Source: Odiellus spinosus (lineage: Eukaryota; Arthropoda; Arachnida; Opiliones; Phalangiidae). Taken from it: a DNA stretch of 64,000 nt. A model generated the notes under the pieces. The model was not told the DNA's origin and did not search any database. It was given only the letters and a program-made list of their open reading frames with translations. The stretch is from contig OY987237.1 in assembly GCA_963920705.1 (NCBI GenBank), positions 3,998,601 to 4,062,600 of the forward strand. The letters are read 5' to 3'. The translations under genes were made by a program, and so were the position numbers. This document shows, in pieces, positions 40,601 to 55,600 of the stretch; the stretch's first letter is position 1, and the number at the start of each line of letters is the position of its first letter.

Positions 40601-43600
40601 GCAAACGTGACTTACGTGACTGGTCAAAAAAGCATATTTGGTTGCCTTAGTTACTACCCGGTTTTGCCTAAGGAAAATAAAAGCCCTTATTTCCTACCCC
40701 CTTCTCGTAGAAGGGAGTTGCGGACTATGACGCGCTAAAACCTAACAAATATCTCTTCCTTATTTACTACCCGGTTTTGCCTATGGAAAATATGTGGACT
40801 ATGACTCTTTATTTGTTTATGAATTCCTGATATAATATCAATATTTGAAAATCAAATTAAATTTTATATTGAGAGATGTCAACAACTCCAAATGTAAGAT
40901 CTTAACAGACTAATATTTTTTCTGTTTTCATAAATTTAATTTTAGTTTCCTAAATTTCTAAAAAATATTCCTATAATTTCCTATAAATCGATGGAAAATT
41001 TCCTATTTTCCTATAATTTTGGGGTTTTTGTTTTGGTCAATCTGCTATTTTAATAAAAACGCAAATGGTTGTTTGAGATCGTATTTAAATTCGATAAAGG
41101 GGGAGGAGCCAAAACGCGAGGACATGTATGTCCTCTGGGCGAATATAAATTATCTTAATATTAACTATATAGTGTGGCACAATATTTAACCTTGAATATA
41201 TTTATCTATTTTATTAGTTTTTACGATAGTTTCATCACGTGAACAAACCCTATAGACAGTTCTTTTTGGAATTGATAGCGCGTACAAACTATGGTATCCT
41301 TTTATATTATTGATTTATTTGTAGATATGAAGTAAACCCATAGCTTTCTACGTGTTGCCAACACGAGATGAAGTTAATATTAGAGTTCGTCGAAAATTAT
41401 TTTATATTTACTGAATTTTCTAGTTATTGAAAGTTTCAAGAATATTTTAACCCTCAAAATCCGTTTCTAAAACTCATTGTACGTTTTTAAAGTTCTTTTT
41501 ATTGGGGTTTAAAAAATCCTTGAACTGAACAATAAGTTTTCCTTAGTTGAGTAGTTTCGTCAAGTTTCCAAATCGCGATAATTTATCATATACTCTTGAG
41601 AAAACAAGATTTTTTTCAAGGGGGGGACTTTTAAAGAAATTACGTAGGTTAGAGACATTCGGGCCTACACCTAAACATTGACCTAGGCGGATATTATTTA
41701 AGTTTTGTAATTCCAATTTTAAAATGACCTTATAAATGTAATAAAACTTCGTCGATATCCTAGGCCTAATTATATAATTTGAAACAATTTTACTAGTGAT
41801 AATGTCGTTTCATTTAATTAGGTTTTATAAACTTTCATTAGGCCTAACTTGTCAGGGACTGGACATATCCTAATATCGGATTTAGGAAAGTAGGAAAACA
41901 TAAGCCTAAATCTTAATTACAAAAAATAGGCTTAACTTCTACACACATTTTAACCGTAACTAATTTAACTATTACTCTTGAAATGGGAATTTTAAAACAC
42001 AAATTTCACTGGTTATTCTATATTTCATTAGACCTAACTTAGGCCTACTTTGCTTTAAAATATTAATTTCAAAATAGGCTTAACTTCTACAAACATTATC
42101 ACCTTTAACTAATTTAACTATAAATTATTTTAAAACACCAATTTCACTGGTTATTCTTAATTTTAAATGAAATATGAAAACGTACCTTTAATTTAAATGT
42201 AATCCTTTTTTAAAAAAATACAATGAAGCTCTTGATAAAGTTGAAATTCAATCACATATTTTCGTAATTTCGGAAACACTTGACCACTCGTTTAGGTAAA
42301 TAAAATGTTCCCACTAACCCTTGGTCAACTAGTTGTAAATCTTGAAAAACCAAAAATTTCCACGAGGGGGAAACAAAACCACAAAAATTCTGTTACTACT
42401 GTAAAAGAAACTTGGAATCTTGGATAAGAAAAGGACCCAGGCGCGCACCACGACACCAAATGAGTTTCTGAGAAAAATAATTTCCTAGTGATGGCATGAA
42501 GCGATGGTAAGGGGTGGTTTAAAATATTTCGGAGATAGGGGAACGAAAAGGAGGAAGGGAGGGTGGGAAAGAGAGGGGGTCCCGTTTTGGCAAAAACCAG
42601 AAACCAGAAAACCCCGGGAGAAAACCACTTGTCGCTTCGAGTAGTTGGAGGATTACTACTATGTAGGTAGTTTCCTACTGTTAAATAACTGGTTTTAAAC
42701 TTAAAACTTTTAACGCTATCGCTGTGAAATTCTTTTAACTTGCAAAGTCAACGTACCGTCAGCTTTTGAGTTTCAGAATGTACAATTTTAATTTTATTCA
42801 ATTGAATCGTGGTTCGATAAACTAGTAGGGTGCAAACGTACAACTATGAGCTTGGGACTGGAAGAATGATTTCTCACTTTATTTCCTTGTCTTTTATGTA
42901 ATTCAATTAAGTTCCTTGATTGGATACACCAATCAAAATGAGAGTCAAGTTTCATTAAATTAGATCTGGAATTCGTAACAAGAATTTCGTGCCTCTAATC
43001 GGAATAAATTATGGTTTTTCATCTCATGAAAAACTATGCTTTTGTCCCTCTTTTTTAGATATATTGGGTTTCTGGGAGCTAGTTTAACCTCTGATCTAAA
43101 CATTCCGGCTTAAAAGTACTGTTTTTGGTATCTTGTTATGTCACGTGAATTCATTTTGATCCTGAATTGGATGTTGTGGAGGTATTAGAAATGATATTGC
43201 ACGAACGCGCAGCTGTGTTAAATCTTCGTAGTTTTAAAACAAAATGGCCTCTGTCTGTATTTGAAATAGTGCTCTCGAATGACGTCACGAGTAACCTCGT
43301 AACGTATCACGCGCATAGTAATGGGCATTTTTGTTCTCCAACTTATAATGGAGCTTCACGCAGACAGGATGTTACAAAACCTCACTGCAGAATATCTGTG
43401 CCCGATTGATTATAAGCGAGCTAATTAGAAAATATTTATTCTTTAAGTAATTATGTTTGAAATTACTTTCTTTAGACGATTCATTTTAGGGGTTTGTTAG
43501 TTTGCACCCAAAACTTTAGACCCGGTAATGTACTGGAATGTCAGTATCATATCTTAGACACGTGGTTATAGTCAAAAGTTGCGTTCCTACTAGGCCTTGG

Positions 43601-46600
43601 AATCGATTTAAACCGTTTTAAAACATTTCGCTTTAGTCGTGTGAACAAGAAACCTTTTATCAAATCGATTTGATTCTATTTTTTGAAAAACTGCTTCGGG
43701 AACCAATTTTACCAGCTGCGGTCACACTAGGCCTTGAAATCGATTTAAATCGTTTTCGAACGTTTCGCTTTAGTCGTGTGAACAGGAAAACCTTTTATCA
43801 AATCGATTTGATTCTATTTCTCGAAACTGCTTCGGGAACCAGTTTCGTACCGATTCGGAAGTTTCAACAACCGATAAATGAAGCTACGATAAATCGATTT
43901 ATAAAGATCATGCGTGAATACATGACGCTTAAATCGATTCCTGGCGATTTGAATATCGATTTGATTTTACTGTTTCAAATCGATTAAAAAATTTAACACA
44001 TGTTAATTATATTGAATTATTGGAAAATTTACATCTTTCCTACCAACTCTTTATTTTTTTTCTTCATTACGCAATTGTATAGTGTTATAAATCAAAGAAT
44101 AGTAGGAGGGGGTCAATGGACAAGCAATTGCCTAAAAAAAGAAAGACCATCCCACGAAAGAATGATGAATATTATCATAATGAACCAGTAATAATAATAT
44201 GAATAATTTTTTGCCTGGTTCGCTGTTCTCGAGTGAGAGGTTAGAGAAATTCCCGCTGGGTTTATTTTCACTTGAAAAAGAATGATTTAAATAATGTTCG
44301 GATATGTTTTTTAATATTCATTAACAAGTTTAACAACCAAACCCGTTCCATTCGCGAGTTTTCTCTACATATTGAGTTGGAGATTAAAATTCTAAGAAAT
44401 TTCTTAAAGGGAGAAAGCAACCTAAAAACATGTTTTTTTTATCAATTCCTTATCGTTTAAATAAACCTAATCCATCGTTAAAAAAATTACAAACAAATAT
44501 TTAACTAGAAATAAATTTAAAACTTACCCCGCAAAATAGGCTTAGCTGGATTCATGGAGATATCCTCAACTCCACATATAAAGTCTTACAACCAATGACA
44601 TTAATTGAAGACCCGTATATGTAGGATCTCCATGAATCCAGCTAAGCCTATTTTGATGTTAACAGGGTTCGAACACGACCTGGAAAACCTGTATATGTAG
44701 GATCTCCATGAATCCAGCTAAGCTTATTTTGATGTTAACAGGGTTCGAACACGACCTGGAAAACCTGGAAAAGTCAAGGAATTTGGAAAGTGGCCCTATA
44801 GGTTAGGGAAAAGTCAGGGAATTTGAAAATAGCCCAAATGATCAGAGAAAATAAATATTTTGGTACGTGTCAAGGAACTGTTTATGATTGGTTGACCAAT
44901 CAGTTGTAACGTAATTATTATAAACTGAAAATATTTGCCTAAAGATTCATATTGTTTCTCATATTCTGAGTAAACTATCAGCTGACCCCGATTGATAAAC
45001 TATGTCAAATAAAATGTGGGAATTACCAACAGCAGAGCTCGTAAGAATATATTCATGAAAAAATATATTGAAATTGGTCAGGAAAATTATTTAGAAAAGT
45101 TAGGGAAATTAACTTAGTATTTATGCAAGGTCAACCTCTGACGTTGCAAGTTCAACTTGACCTGTCCCCGAGTGTTAATTACTTCTATATTTAGGCTTCC
45201 CTGTACATTTACTTTGCTAGAAATGTTCATTTAAATGCGTATTCACTCTCCGGATTGATCAAAATATCTCTTCGCTTCTCCTTTCATTTTTCTAATTACT
45301 AAATGACTAAGCTTATTGGTGAAAACCTCTTTGAGTGTCTTTTAGTTTGTTTTCAAGGACTTAAATTATATACTACTGTGAATACAGTCGAAATAGTACA
45401 TCTACCATCGTATTTTTTGGAAGATGTTAAATATATCCTACTACCGTAGTAGTTAAACTACTAAAAAAAATTAATACTAATAGTAAATATCCGCGTATTG
45501 CCCCTAAAGCCCTATTGTCACAACTGACGTAGTGTTTGACGCCATAATATACTTCCCCAAAATTTAAAAAAAAATCAAAATTCGAAGAATTAAACCGGTT
45601 TGAAAATTGTTTTTGAACCCTGTGTTAGTTGACAGTACCGTAATACTTAATATTATATAATAGCCCTTCTTAGGGTTTACTGTCAAGTAATATATGTCGC
45701 GAAATACCCTTTAACATACGCTGTTCCAACCTCTCCTGTCATTAATGTAAATCTTATAAGTCCTATAATTCTTTTAGAATTTACTGTTAAGTGATATTGG
45801 ATCAGGAAAAATAGTTACAACTTGACTTGTCGTTGAGGGTTAGGGTTAAACTTACTCGTTTTTCTCCTAATATTTGATGTAAAGTAATGTACGAATGGAA
45901 TATATACATATTTGGGTTTAGCCAAGCGTATCCCTTTTTATTTTGGATTTGTTTATAATCCTGTAGATGAACATCCTTATTATAAAGGGAGAATGCACTG
46001 ATATTCGTTTTAGTTTATTCACAATTTTAATTTAGATATTTTGATTGGGCTCAGACTCTTAGGCTCAATTTAAAGGCTTCCAAAGTGAGCAAAGCTTCTA
46101 ACGTCGATCATAACAGGCATATAATAATTTAAAGGGAGAATGAAACGCGGAAAAGGTTTTTTCTATCAATTTCCTATCGTTAAAAAATAGTAAATAATAT
46201 CACGTCAGAAATTGTTTAGCAATCTACTTAACTAAAATGGAGAGTTTGAAATCTCTCCGTTAAACAGTCTTCAACCAATGATTTTAATAGCGCAAACTTT
46301 AATTATTTAGACAGTAAAGATGCATTTTCAATGAAAATTATTGTGTCCAAGAGTAGCTTTTTCGTCAAATCAAAAGTGAAGCTTTAATCTTTGAAAAACT
46401 TTGTTTGAAAACTGGGCTTAATGTTTCATTTATCCTTTGATCCTTGTTAAGCCTTATATAAACGATAAGGAATCGATAGTTGTCTTTGAAATAAGGCTTT
46501 ATTGCCCCTTTAAATAATCTGATCTTGAATTTTATTTTTCATTTCAGTTTCCCTTTAATTCTTATTGAGATGGTCCTTGGGGGCAGTTAACTTCAGTAGC

Positions 46601-49600
46601 TAAGCTTTCATTGGTTAGGTTTTTAATCCAACAGCTTCGCGTTCGAATAAGATGAAGCGCCTTGAAACGTCTATCATTTTATAGAAAATTGTTTCAAGAT
46701 GATTTCAGAGTCGATTTGTTTTTGCTATGTCGAGTTATTTATTTTTTATTTTTTTAATTTTAATTTATATAATGTTATTGCGAGTGAGGCTAGATCCTTG
46801 ATATAAACGGGAAACCGTGAAATTTGGTTGGAAGGACTTTAGAGTTAAGTGATATTATAGACGCATTTTTATTCAGGCTATAATCTTCCGCGTTAGTGAT
46901 GCCAATTGAACTTGAAATTATTTTTTGTTTCAACACTTATATTACTCAGTAGATAGTCTAAATCTTATTTGGAACATAATGTCTACTTAAAGCCAGCTTA
47001 GGTAAAGATCGAGTAGCGAGTAACTTAGTTCAGTTCAGTTTATTTCCCACCCTATAGAGTCCCTTTCGAGTCAGGACTCAGGAAGGCTCGCTCCCGTGGA
47101 AGGGCCAACACGTTGGTCGTTTGTTTGGTTTCCTGATCGACCACTTGCCCACTGACGCCACTAGTGGTGCCTGGCTCCAAAATCCCACGGAAAGATGAAA
47201 TTTCTTCACTAAACAACCGTAAGGCGGTGTGCAATATTTCCGCTTTCGCTGCGTTTTCATTGGATAGTAATTAAATAAATAGACGGGTTTTTAATGAGTG
47301 TCCAATCGAAGTGCATAGGGGAAACGGAAACAGTAATTTAGAGTGAAATAGTTTTTGTTTTTAGCGAGTTTTGGTCGCAAGACATCGCTAGTATAGTGGT
47401 CCCTATTTAATTATATCGCTACTTGATCTGCTTGTTAGCTAAATTAATTTCAATTGGTATATTATCGCAACCATGGAGCAATGAAAACCGGAGACTGTAA
47501 GATTATTGTTAAGAAATCCTGACCTTCCGATGTTACAAAATATTTTCAGATTGCTATTGTGGTGCAAGGAGCTTTTATACTCCCATCACACAATTTAATT
47601 TTATGTTATTGAAGTAATATACCAGGTTGTCAAAATATGTTATTTTTCAATCAAAATGTCGATGTTTCAAGATCACGGGTCGATGAAAGTTAAATTATGC
47701 AATGCTAATTAGTTAAAATCCCGACTAGAACCCAGAGAACGGAAGTGTATATATAATAATACTCTAAACCCGCATCATTGGACGGTGAATCTCATTTCCG
47801 GAAATGTATTCAAACGGAAATAGGGTAAATATTTTTAGGTGCAGGATCAAATTTGAGATTTAAAGGAAAAGTCTCATTAAAATTTGCGATCTCTAAGTTT
47901 TACGCGGGAAAATAACTATTAGTAAAATTATTTTATTTACAATTAGCTCTATGCATAATAAAATATGCCTCAGGGAAAATTGGGAAAGTCAGTGGGGTTT
48001 ATAAATAGAAAATATATGTGTCAGGGTTACCACTTTTCCTATATTTTCACCTCCTTCCTATTTTCTCCTATAATTTAATGTCAATTCCTATAATCTCCTA
48101 TATTTCTACTCAAAATCTTTAGTTAAGGGTAAAGTTCTAAATCATACTGTCAGCTGTGGCCGTATAAGATTATTTTAGCTTAACTGTACATTTTCCAGTT
48201 AAAATAGTCTGTAAAATTCCATACTATTTAAGCATTTGGATCATATTAATACCGTGTTTAAACCGGTGGCGAGTGTTGTGATGCAATAATAAACATGGTT
48301 CCTACTTTTAATTAATTATTTTCCTATTTTATCATATATTTTACTTATTTCTTCCTATTTTATCCCATATTTTACATAATATTCTTCCTATATTTTCCTA
48401 TATTTCGCAAAGAAATTTCCTATATAGGAATTTTCAAATTTTCAGTGGTCACCCTGATGTGGTAACCCTGTTAAATTTTCTACAAGACTGGACCTTTTTA
48501 GTAAGAGCTTAGGCGCGTTGCCCTGGCGTTGTATAACTCGTAACGCCTTGTCGAAATTGACAACGGGAGACAAAAACCAGATATACCGTTATTTCTACAC
48601 GCTTGGTGTCATTTATGGAACTAGTCTAATATTCCACAATAAACTTCCCTTTGAATTTTCATTTTGTCACTAGTTTTTTTGGGCGTTGTTTTCGCTAGTT
48701 CCTCCGTCGTGAATGTGATACCCTAACACGTAAGTAATTTAAAATAAAAAGAGTTTAACTGTCACCATTCTACAGTAGAGGTATATAAGTGGTGCCTGCT
48801 ATATATCATAACTCAAAATCAACTGAAATTTAAACGTTAAGCCTAACTTTATGAAATTAAAAGATACTCACCTGCGTCCGCGTTTTTTAATTCTAAGGTT
48901 TCAGAATCATTAACTATGAGATTATACCTAAGACTATTAATAATAGACCATATCAATTAAAACATTACCTAAATAAAAATTAGTAATTTATGACACCTGA
49001 TTGGCCGAGTATGTTATACAAATTATACCAGTAATTAGCCATATACACAAAACAAATAATTGCGTCATTAGAACCGTTACTTGAAAAGATGAATCGTCTT
49101 TTTGTATACCTGATACTATAGTTCATTGCAAGATAAGTTGTTTTAACGGGAAAAGCTAAGGCGGACTGATATATAATATTAAACTCTTAATTATTAAGAA
49201 AATAGTCCGATTGAATACGATTATAGATCCAGTTAATGAAGCGAAGCATTTTTCTTCGCTACATTACAAAATAATTGGTTTCGCGGGGTTGATAGGGGTG
49301 CCACTGGAAAACAGATATCAAGCTATTCACGAAGCAAGTTTTAATATAGTTTAAAACCAAAAACAAAGGAGTTCTCAACCCATTTTCCTAATTTTCCCCC
49401 CAACATGGTTACATTAACTTTTCTATCGCGAATTAATACGAGATTAGACTTTGCAACTGCTTAAATTATCGTAACAGTTAAAACAACACGATAATTACAG
49501 TATATGTCGAGTATATTCACTATCAACCTTAGAAGGTACTTTAATTCCCATAGATAAACCGGTTTTTTAATATTAATTTAGATATATTTCAAGCTTGAAA

Positions 49601-52600
49601 AAAAATAGGGATAAAAAGGGTTTGTAATTGTTTTTCAACAGTAGATAATTAAAAATACGTTTCAATGTGGGAAATTTTACGAAATCGTTATATCGAACAC
49701 GCGAGTTTAAAGAGGGAATTTACGTTTTATACTTTCGGGGCATTTTTAATTTTTGTTGAAATATATATACAGGATAATTTCAAAAAGTGTTTTTTGTTTT
49801 AAACGGCGTTCGAGTGGCGGCTAGTTCAATAAATTACCTATTGGTTGAGGTAAAAATAACCACTTAGAAAAATAAGTCTATTATTTTTTCAATTTTTAAT
49901 TTTGAAGGCAGTAAAAACCCAGTTCGTCCAAGAAAGAGCTATTACTATCTGAAAACGTCCATAAGAAGCTTCATTAGGAGTACAATATTCTTAAAGGGAG
50001 AATGCAAACTAATAACGGATTTTTTAATCCAGGGTGACCACTTTTCCTATATATCCTATATTTTCACCTTCTTCCTATTTTCTCCTATAATTTAATGGCA
50101 ATTCCTATAATCTCCTATTTTTCTACTCAAAGTCTCTAGTTAAGGGTAAAGTTCTAAATCATACTGTCAGCCGTGGCTGTATAAGATTATTTTAGCTTAA
50201 CCGTACATTTTCCAGTTAAAATAGTCTGTAAAATTCCATACTATTTAAGCAATTGGATCATATTAATACCATGTTTAAACCGGTGGCGAGAGTTGTGATG
50301 CAATAATAAACATGCTTCCTACATTTAATTATTTTCCTGTTTTATCATATATTTTACACTTATTTCCTCCTATTTTATCCTATATTTTATCCTTATTTCT
50401 TTATATTTTATCCTATATTTTACATAAAATTCTTCCTATATTTTCCTATATAGGATTTTCAAACTTTCAGTGGTCACCCTGTTTATCGATTCCTAAATCG
50501 GCCTAATCCACCGATAAAAAGTTTACAAAACAAATATTAAACTATAAATAAAACTTAACCCGAAAATAGGCTTAGCGGGATTCATGAAGACCAGCTGAAT
50601 TGCCTCCGTGTAAGGTCTAGCGACCAATAAGCGAAGGTCCGTCGTTCACGTGAGATCTCCACGAGACTTATAATCGCGTTCGATTGGTCGCAAGACTTTA
50701 TAACGCGAGGAAATCAGCTGATCTCCATGAATCCCGCTAAGCCTATTTTGATGGTAAGTTTTAATTTTTTTCATTAGTGGATTAGGCTTATTTAAACAAT
50801 AAGGGAGGCTGCATTCTCCCTTAAATACCAAAATAGAAGAAAATAATTTTGAAACATTAGCTTTCTTTATCAACCGGATATTTTAATATCATTTGAAACA
50901 TAATATATATATTTTTTTAACCCTACACTGATAAAGTTAATATAAATTTCAATCCTATAAAACTCTTCAGAAGATAAAAATATATTTAATTTCCAAGAAA
51001 CTGCTTCTTGCACTACTAAAAGAATTAAGAAATAATTATTGTGATTGTGTTTATTCTAAGAATCAACAGAAGATTTTTCAGAGACTAAAAACTATTTAGA
51101 TAACGACGTGGTTAATGTTTTTTTAAAATAAAACAACTGTACGATTCTGTCTGTCGCCAGTAAATTCGAGCAGAAGCCGATGAAACCTTCCTTTGAAGTC
51201 TATTACTCCCGGGTCTTGTTTACCCCTCTGTGTATGGGTTAGTTTCAAAAAGCGCGATTCGTACGCCTCCTAACGGTACATATTTTCGGAGCGGGAGTTC
51301 ATCGAGCGAATATCTCTAGCAGCCTTGGAGTTCGTCAAAAAAACGTCGTCGTTTGTGGAGAGAGAGAATTTCAAATTTTCCGTAGACAGGGGGTATGAAG
51401 TAGGACCCCTCCGATCTCGTAAAATTGGGAATTTTACCTATACAGAGAGGAGCGTTATATGGAACATTAGAGTAGTAGACTTCAAAGGAGGGTTTCATCG
51501 GCTTCTGATTCGAGGCAATATGTGTAATATGGTTATTTTAAAAACTATATTCAGAATTTCACATCATTGGGTTAACTCGTTTTTAAGGAACTGGGAGATA
51601 TGGGAACGTACCAAATTGCAATTTTCTTAATTATCTTTAAATTTACTATGAATATTTGATGAGTTTAATAACATTTTAATGAGATTCAATATTTTAACAT
51701 TCAAGCGATAAAAATTAACGCGGTAATCTTCTTTTAAAATAAAATATAAATTGTTTCCAGTATATTTATTTAAATAATTAGACTTCACTCGACCTTTAAC
51801 AAATTACACTTACTGGGTTTACGTTCTCGTCCTTCGTGCGGGGGTTTAACTTTGACCCCAGTTTTTAGCTTGACCTCTTTGAAATCTTTCAAACTTTCAT
51901 TTTCTACTAGGATTTTAATTCTTAAAAAAAAAAAAAAGAAAAAGTATATATAGAAAAAAAAATTAAGTTTTATTGGGGTTTCTTTTACAAAACTTATTTA
52001 ACTTAAATGTATAGACAGTCGACTAGCTGTAAGTGGGACATAGCTGATTTTTAAGCGAGGGTTGCTAGGTTTTCTTCGACTGGGTAATACCCAAATATTT
52101 ATCCTTCAACAGCTAGTCTTATCACAAAAGTTAAAACGTCTTCGAATGTTATTTTTTTTTATTAAAGTGATGCCACTCCATCCCTGTATTTTAAACTCAC
52201 CATACATCTATTCACAAAATGATTTGTATTTGGATTTCTGTGATTTTAAATGCAAAATTCCTTTTTCAAAGGTTTCAAAATTCTTATTTCCGCCTAAACA
52301 AACCCTACACTCTGAAAAATGCAATTTGTTCATAATATTCTCTACTATTTGACATTGCAAAGTGACTCGGACATAAAAAATTGAAAATTAGATCTCATAG
52401 ACCATTTAAAATGTTAAACTTTGACCTCTTTATAGAAAAATGTTCACTATTAATCCACAATTTAATTATAAACCATTATTTTAGTAATTTTCCAGCCCAA
52501 ACCGTTAAATACAATTACCATTGGTATTTTATCGCGTGAATTACCACGGTAAATTACCAATTGATATCTCTCTAAAAATATTTGAATAATTTGAATTTCC

Positions 52601-55600
52601 GGTTGTTTTTTTAAACTTAGTATAATCGCGTAATATTGTGGCTAATATATTTATACTTAATCTGGGTCGGATTACTCATGAAAATCTATTTTCATTGCGC
52701 AAAAGTTCCCCCCAAAGATTATTTTTTTCGTCCAACGCTGGAGAAAACGTTTTTAAAGTCATAGTACCACGTGCTTTTGCCCATTTTTTTAGGGTGCCAC
52801 AAAATTCTCAATTTGTAGACACTGAATGACTTTTCGAATTTTACCCCTTTTATGACGTCATAGCATTGTCACTCGAGAATAATCGAAACTGGAAGGATAA
52901 TATAGCGAGAGGAGTAGAAGGTTATGACTTGGAGAATTTTACTGAGATAATTCAGTTTGTAATTCGTTTTAGAACCTAGTTTTTAGTTAAAAAGACTGAT
53001 TATGTTCCGTCATATGTTTCCCTTAATTGTTAAAACAATTAAACTTAAGTTTATGATATGTTCTAATCGGTTCTAATAGCGTTTTCAATTTGACTGATCT
53101 CAAAGCGAACCAGATTTGTCGTCTGATATCAAAAAATGTCGCGCGGGTAAAATAAAAACACGCGATATTTGAGCTGGGAAAGAAGAATGGCGGGAAAGAA
53201 GAATGGCGGGAAAGAAGAATGGCGGGAAAGAAGAATGGCGGGAAAGAAGAATGGCGGGAAAGAAGAATGGCGGGAAAGAAGAATGGCGGGAAAGAAGAAT
53301 GGCGGGAAAGAAGAATGGCGGGAAAGAAGAATGGCGGGAAAGAAGAATGGCGGGAAAGAAGAATGGCGGGAAAGAAGAATGGCGGGAAAGAAGAATGGCG
53401 GGAAAGAAGAATGGCGGGAAAGAAGAATGGCGGGAATGAAGAATGGCGGGAATGAAGAATGGCGGGAATGAAGAATGGCGGGAATGAAGAATGGCGGGAA
53501 TGAAGAATGGCGGGAAAGAAGAATGGCGGGAAAGAAGAATGGCGGGAAAGAAGAATGGCGGGAAAGAAGAATGGCGGGAAAGAAGAATGGCGGGAAAGAA
53601 GAATGGCGGGAAAGAAGAATGGCGGGAAAGAAGAATGGCGGGAAAGAAGAATGGCGGGAAAGAAGAATGGCGGGAAAGAAGAATGGCGGGAAAGAAGAAT
53701 GGCGGGAAAGAAGAATGGCGGGAAAGAAGAATGGCGGGAAAGAAGAATGGCGGGAAAGAAGAATGGCGGGAAAGAAGAATGGCGGGAAAGAAGAATGGCG
53801 GGAAAGAAGAATGGCGGGAAAGAAGAATGGCGGGAAAGAAGAATGGCGGGAATGAAGAATGGCGGGAATGAAGAATGGCGGGAATGAAGAATGGCGGGAA
53901 TGAAGAATGGCGGGAAAGAAGAATGGCGGGAAAGAAGAATGGCGGGAAAGAAGAATGGCGGGAAAGAAGAATGGCGGGAAAGAAGAATGGCGGGAAAGAA
54001 GAATGGCGGGAAAGAAGAATGGCGGGAAAGAAGAATGGCGGGAAAGAAGAATGGCGGGAAAGAAGAATGGCGGGAAAGAAGAATGGCGGGAAAGAAGAAT
54101 GGCGGGAAAGAAGAATGGCGGGAAAGAAGAATGGCGGGAAAGAAGAATGGCGGGAAAGAAGAATGGCGGGAAAGAAGAATGGCGGGAAAGAAGAATGGCG
54201 GGAAAGAAGAATGGCGGGAAAGAAGAATGGCGGGAAAGAAGAATGGCGGGAAAGAAGAATGGCGGGAAAGAAGAATGGCGGGAAAGAAGAATGGCGGGAA
54301 AGAAGAATGGCGGGAAAGAAGAATGGCGGGAAAGAAGAATGGCGGGAAAGAAGAATGGCGGGAAAGAAGAATGGCGGGAAAGAAGAATGGCGGGAAAGAA
54401 GAATGGCGGGAAAGAAGAATGGCGGGAAAGAAGAATGGCGGGAAAGAAGAATGGCGGGAAAGAAGAATGGCGGGAAAGAAGAATGGCGGGAAAGAAGAAT
54501 GGCGGGAAAGAAGAATGGCGGGAAAGAAGAATGGCGGGAAAGAAGAATGGCGGGAAAGAAGAATGGCGGGAATGAAGAATGGCGGGAATGAAGAATGGCG
54601 GGAATGAAGAATGGCGGGAATGAAGAATGGCGGGAATGAAGAATGGCGGGAATGAAGAATGGCGGGAATGAAGAATGGCGGGAATGAAGAATGGCGGGAA
54701 TGAAGAATGGCGGGAATGAAGAATGGCGGGAAAGAAGAATGGCGGGAAAGAAGAATGGCGGGAAAGAAGAATGGCGGGAAAGAAGAATGGCGGGAAAGAA
54801 GAATGGCGGGAAAGAAGAATGGCGGGAAAGAAGAATGGCGGGAAAGAAGAATGGCGGGAAAGAAGAATGGCGGGAAAGAAGAATGGCGGGAAAGAAGAAT
54901 GGCGGGAAAGAAGAATGGCGGGAAAGAAGAATGGCGGGAAAGAAGAATGGCGGGAAAGAAGAATGGCGGGAAAGAAGAATGGCGGGAAAGAAGAATGGCG
55001 GGAAAGAAGAATGGCGGGAAAGAAGAATGGCGGGAAAGAAGAATGGCGGGAAAGAAGAATGGCGGGAAAGAAGAATGGCGGGAAAGAAGAATGGCGGGAA
55101 AGAAGAATGGCGGGAAAGAAGAATGGCGGGAAAGAAGAATGGCGGGAAAGAAGAATGGCGGGAAAGAAGAATGGCGGGAAAGAAGAATGGCGGGAAAGAA
55201 GAATGGCGGGAAAGAAGAATGGCGGGAAAGAAGAATGGCGGGAAAGAAGAATGGCGGGAAAGAAGAATGGCGGGAAAGAAGAATGGCGGGAAAGAAGAAT
55301 GGCGGGAAAGAAGAATGGCGGGAAAGAAGAATGGCGGGAAAGAAGAATGGCGGGAAAGAAGAATGGCGGGAAAGAAGAATGGCGGGAAAGAAGAATGGCG
55401 GGAAAGAAGAATGGCGGGAAAGAAGAATGGCGGGAAAGAAGAATGGCGGGAAAGAAGAATGGCGGGAAAGAAGAATGGCGGGAAAGAAGAATGGCGGGAA
55501 TGAAGAATGGCGGGAATGAAGAATGGCGGGAATGAAGAATGGCGGGAATGAAGAATGGCGGGAATGAAGAATGGCGGGAATGAAGAATGGCGGGAATGAA

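Noticed and set aside
43167..43987. Possible coding exons (80- and 105-codon + frames)
   Set aside because: No family motifs or convincing splice partners; the second frame spans a duplicated ATCGATTT-rich repeat.
44662..44692. tRNA-like B box (GGGTTCGAACAC)
   Set aside because: No A box, acceptor stem or cloverleaf nearby. The word belongs to a duplicated transposon-end sequence.
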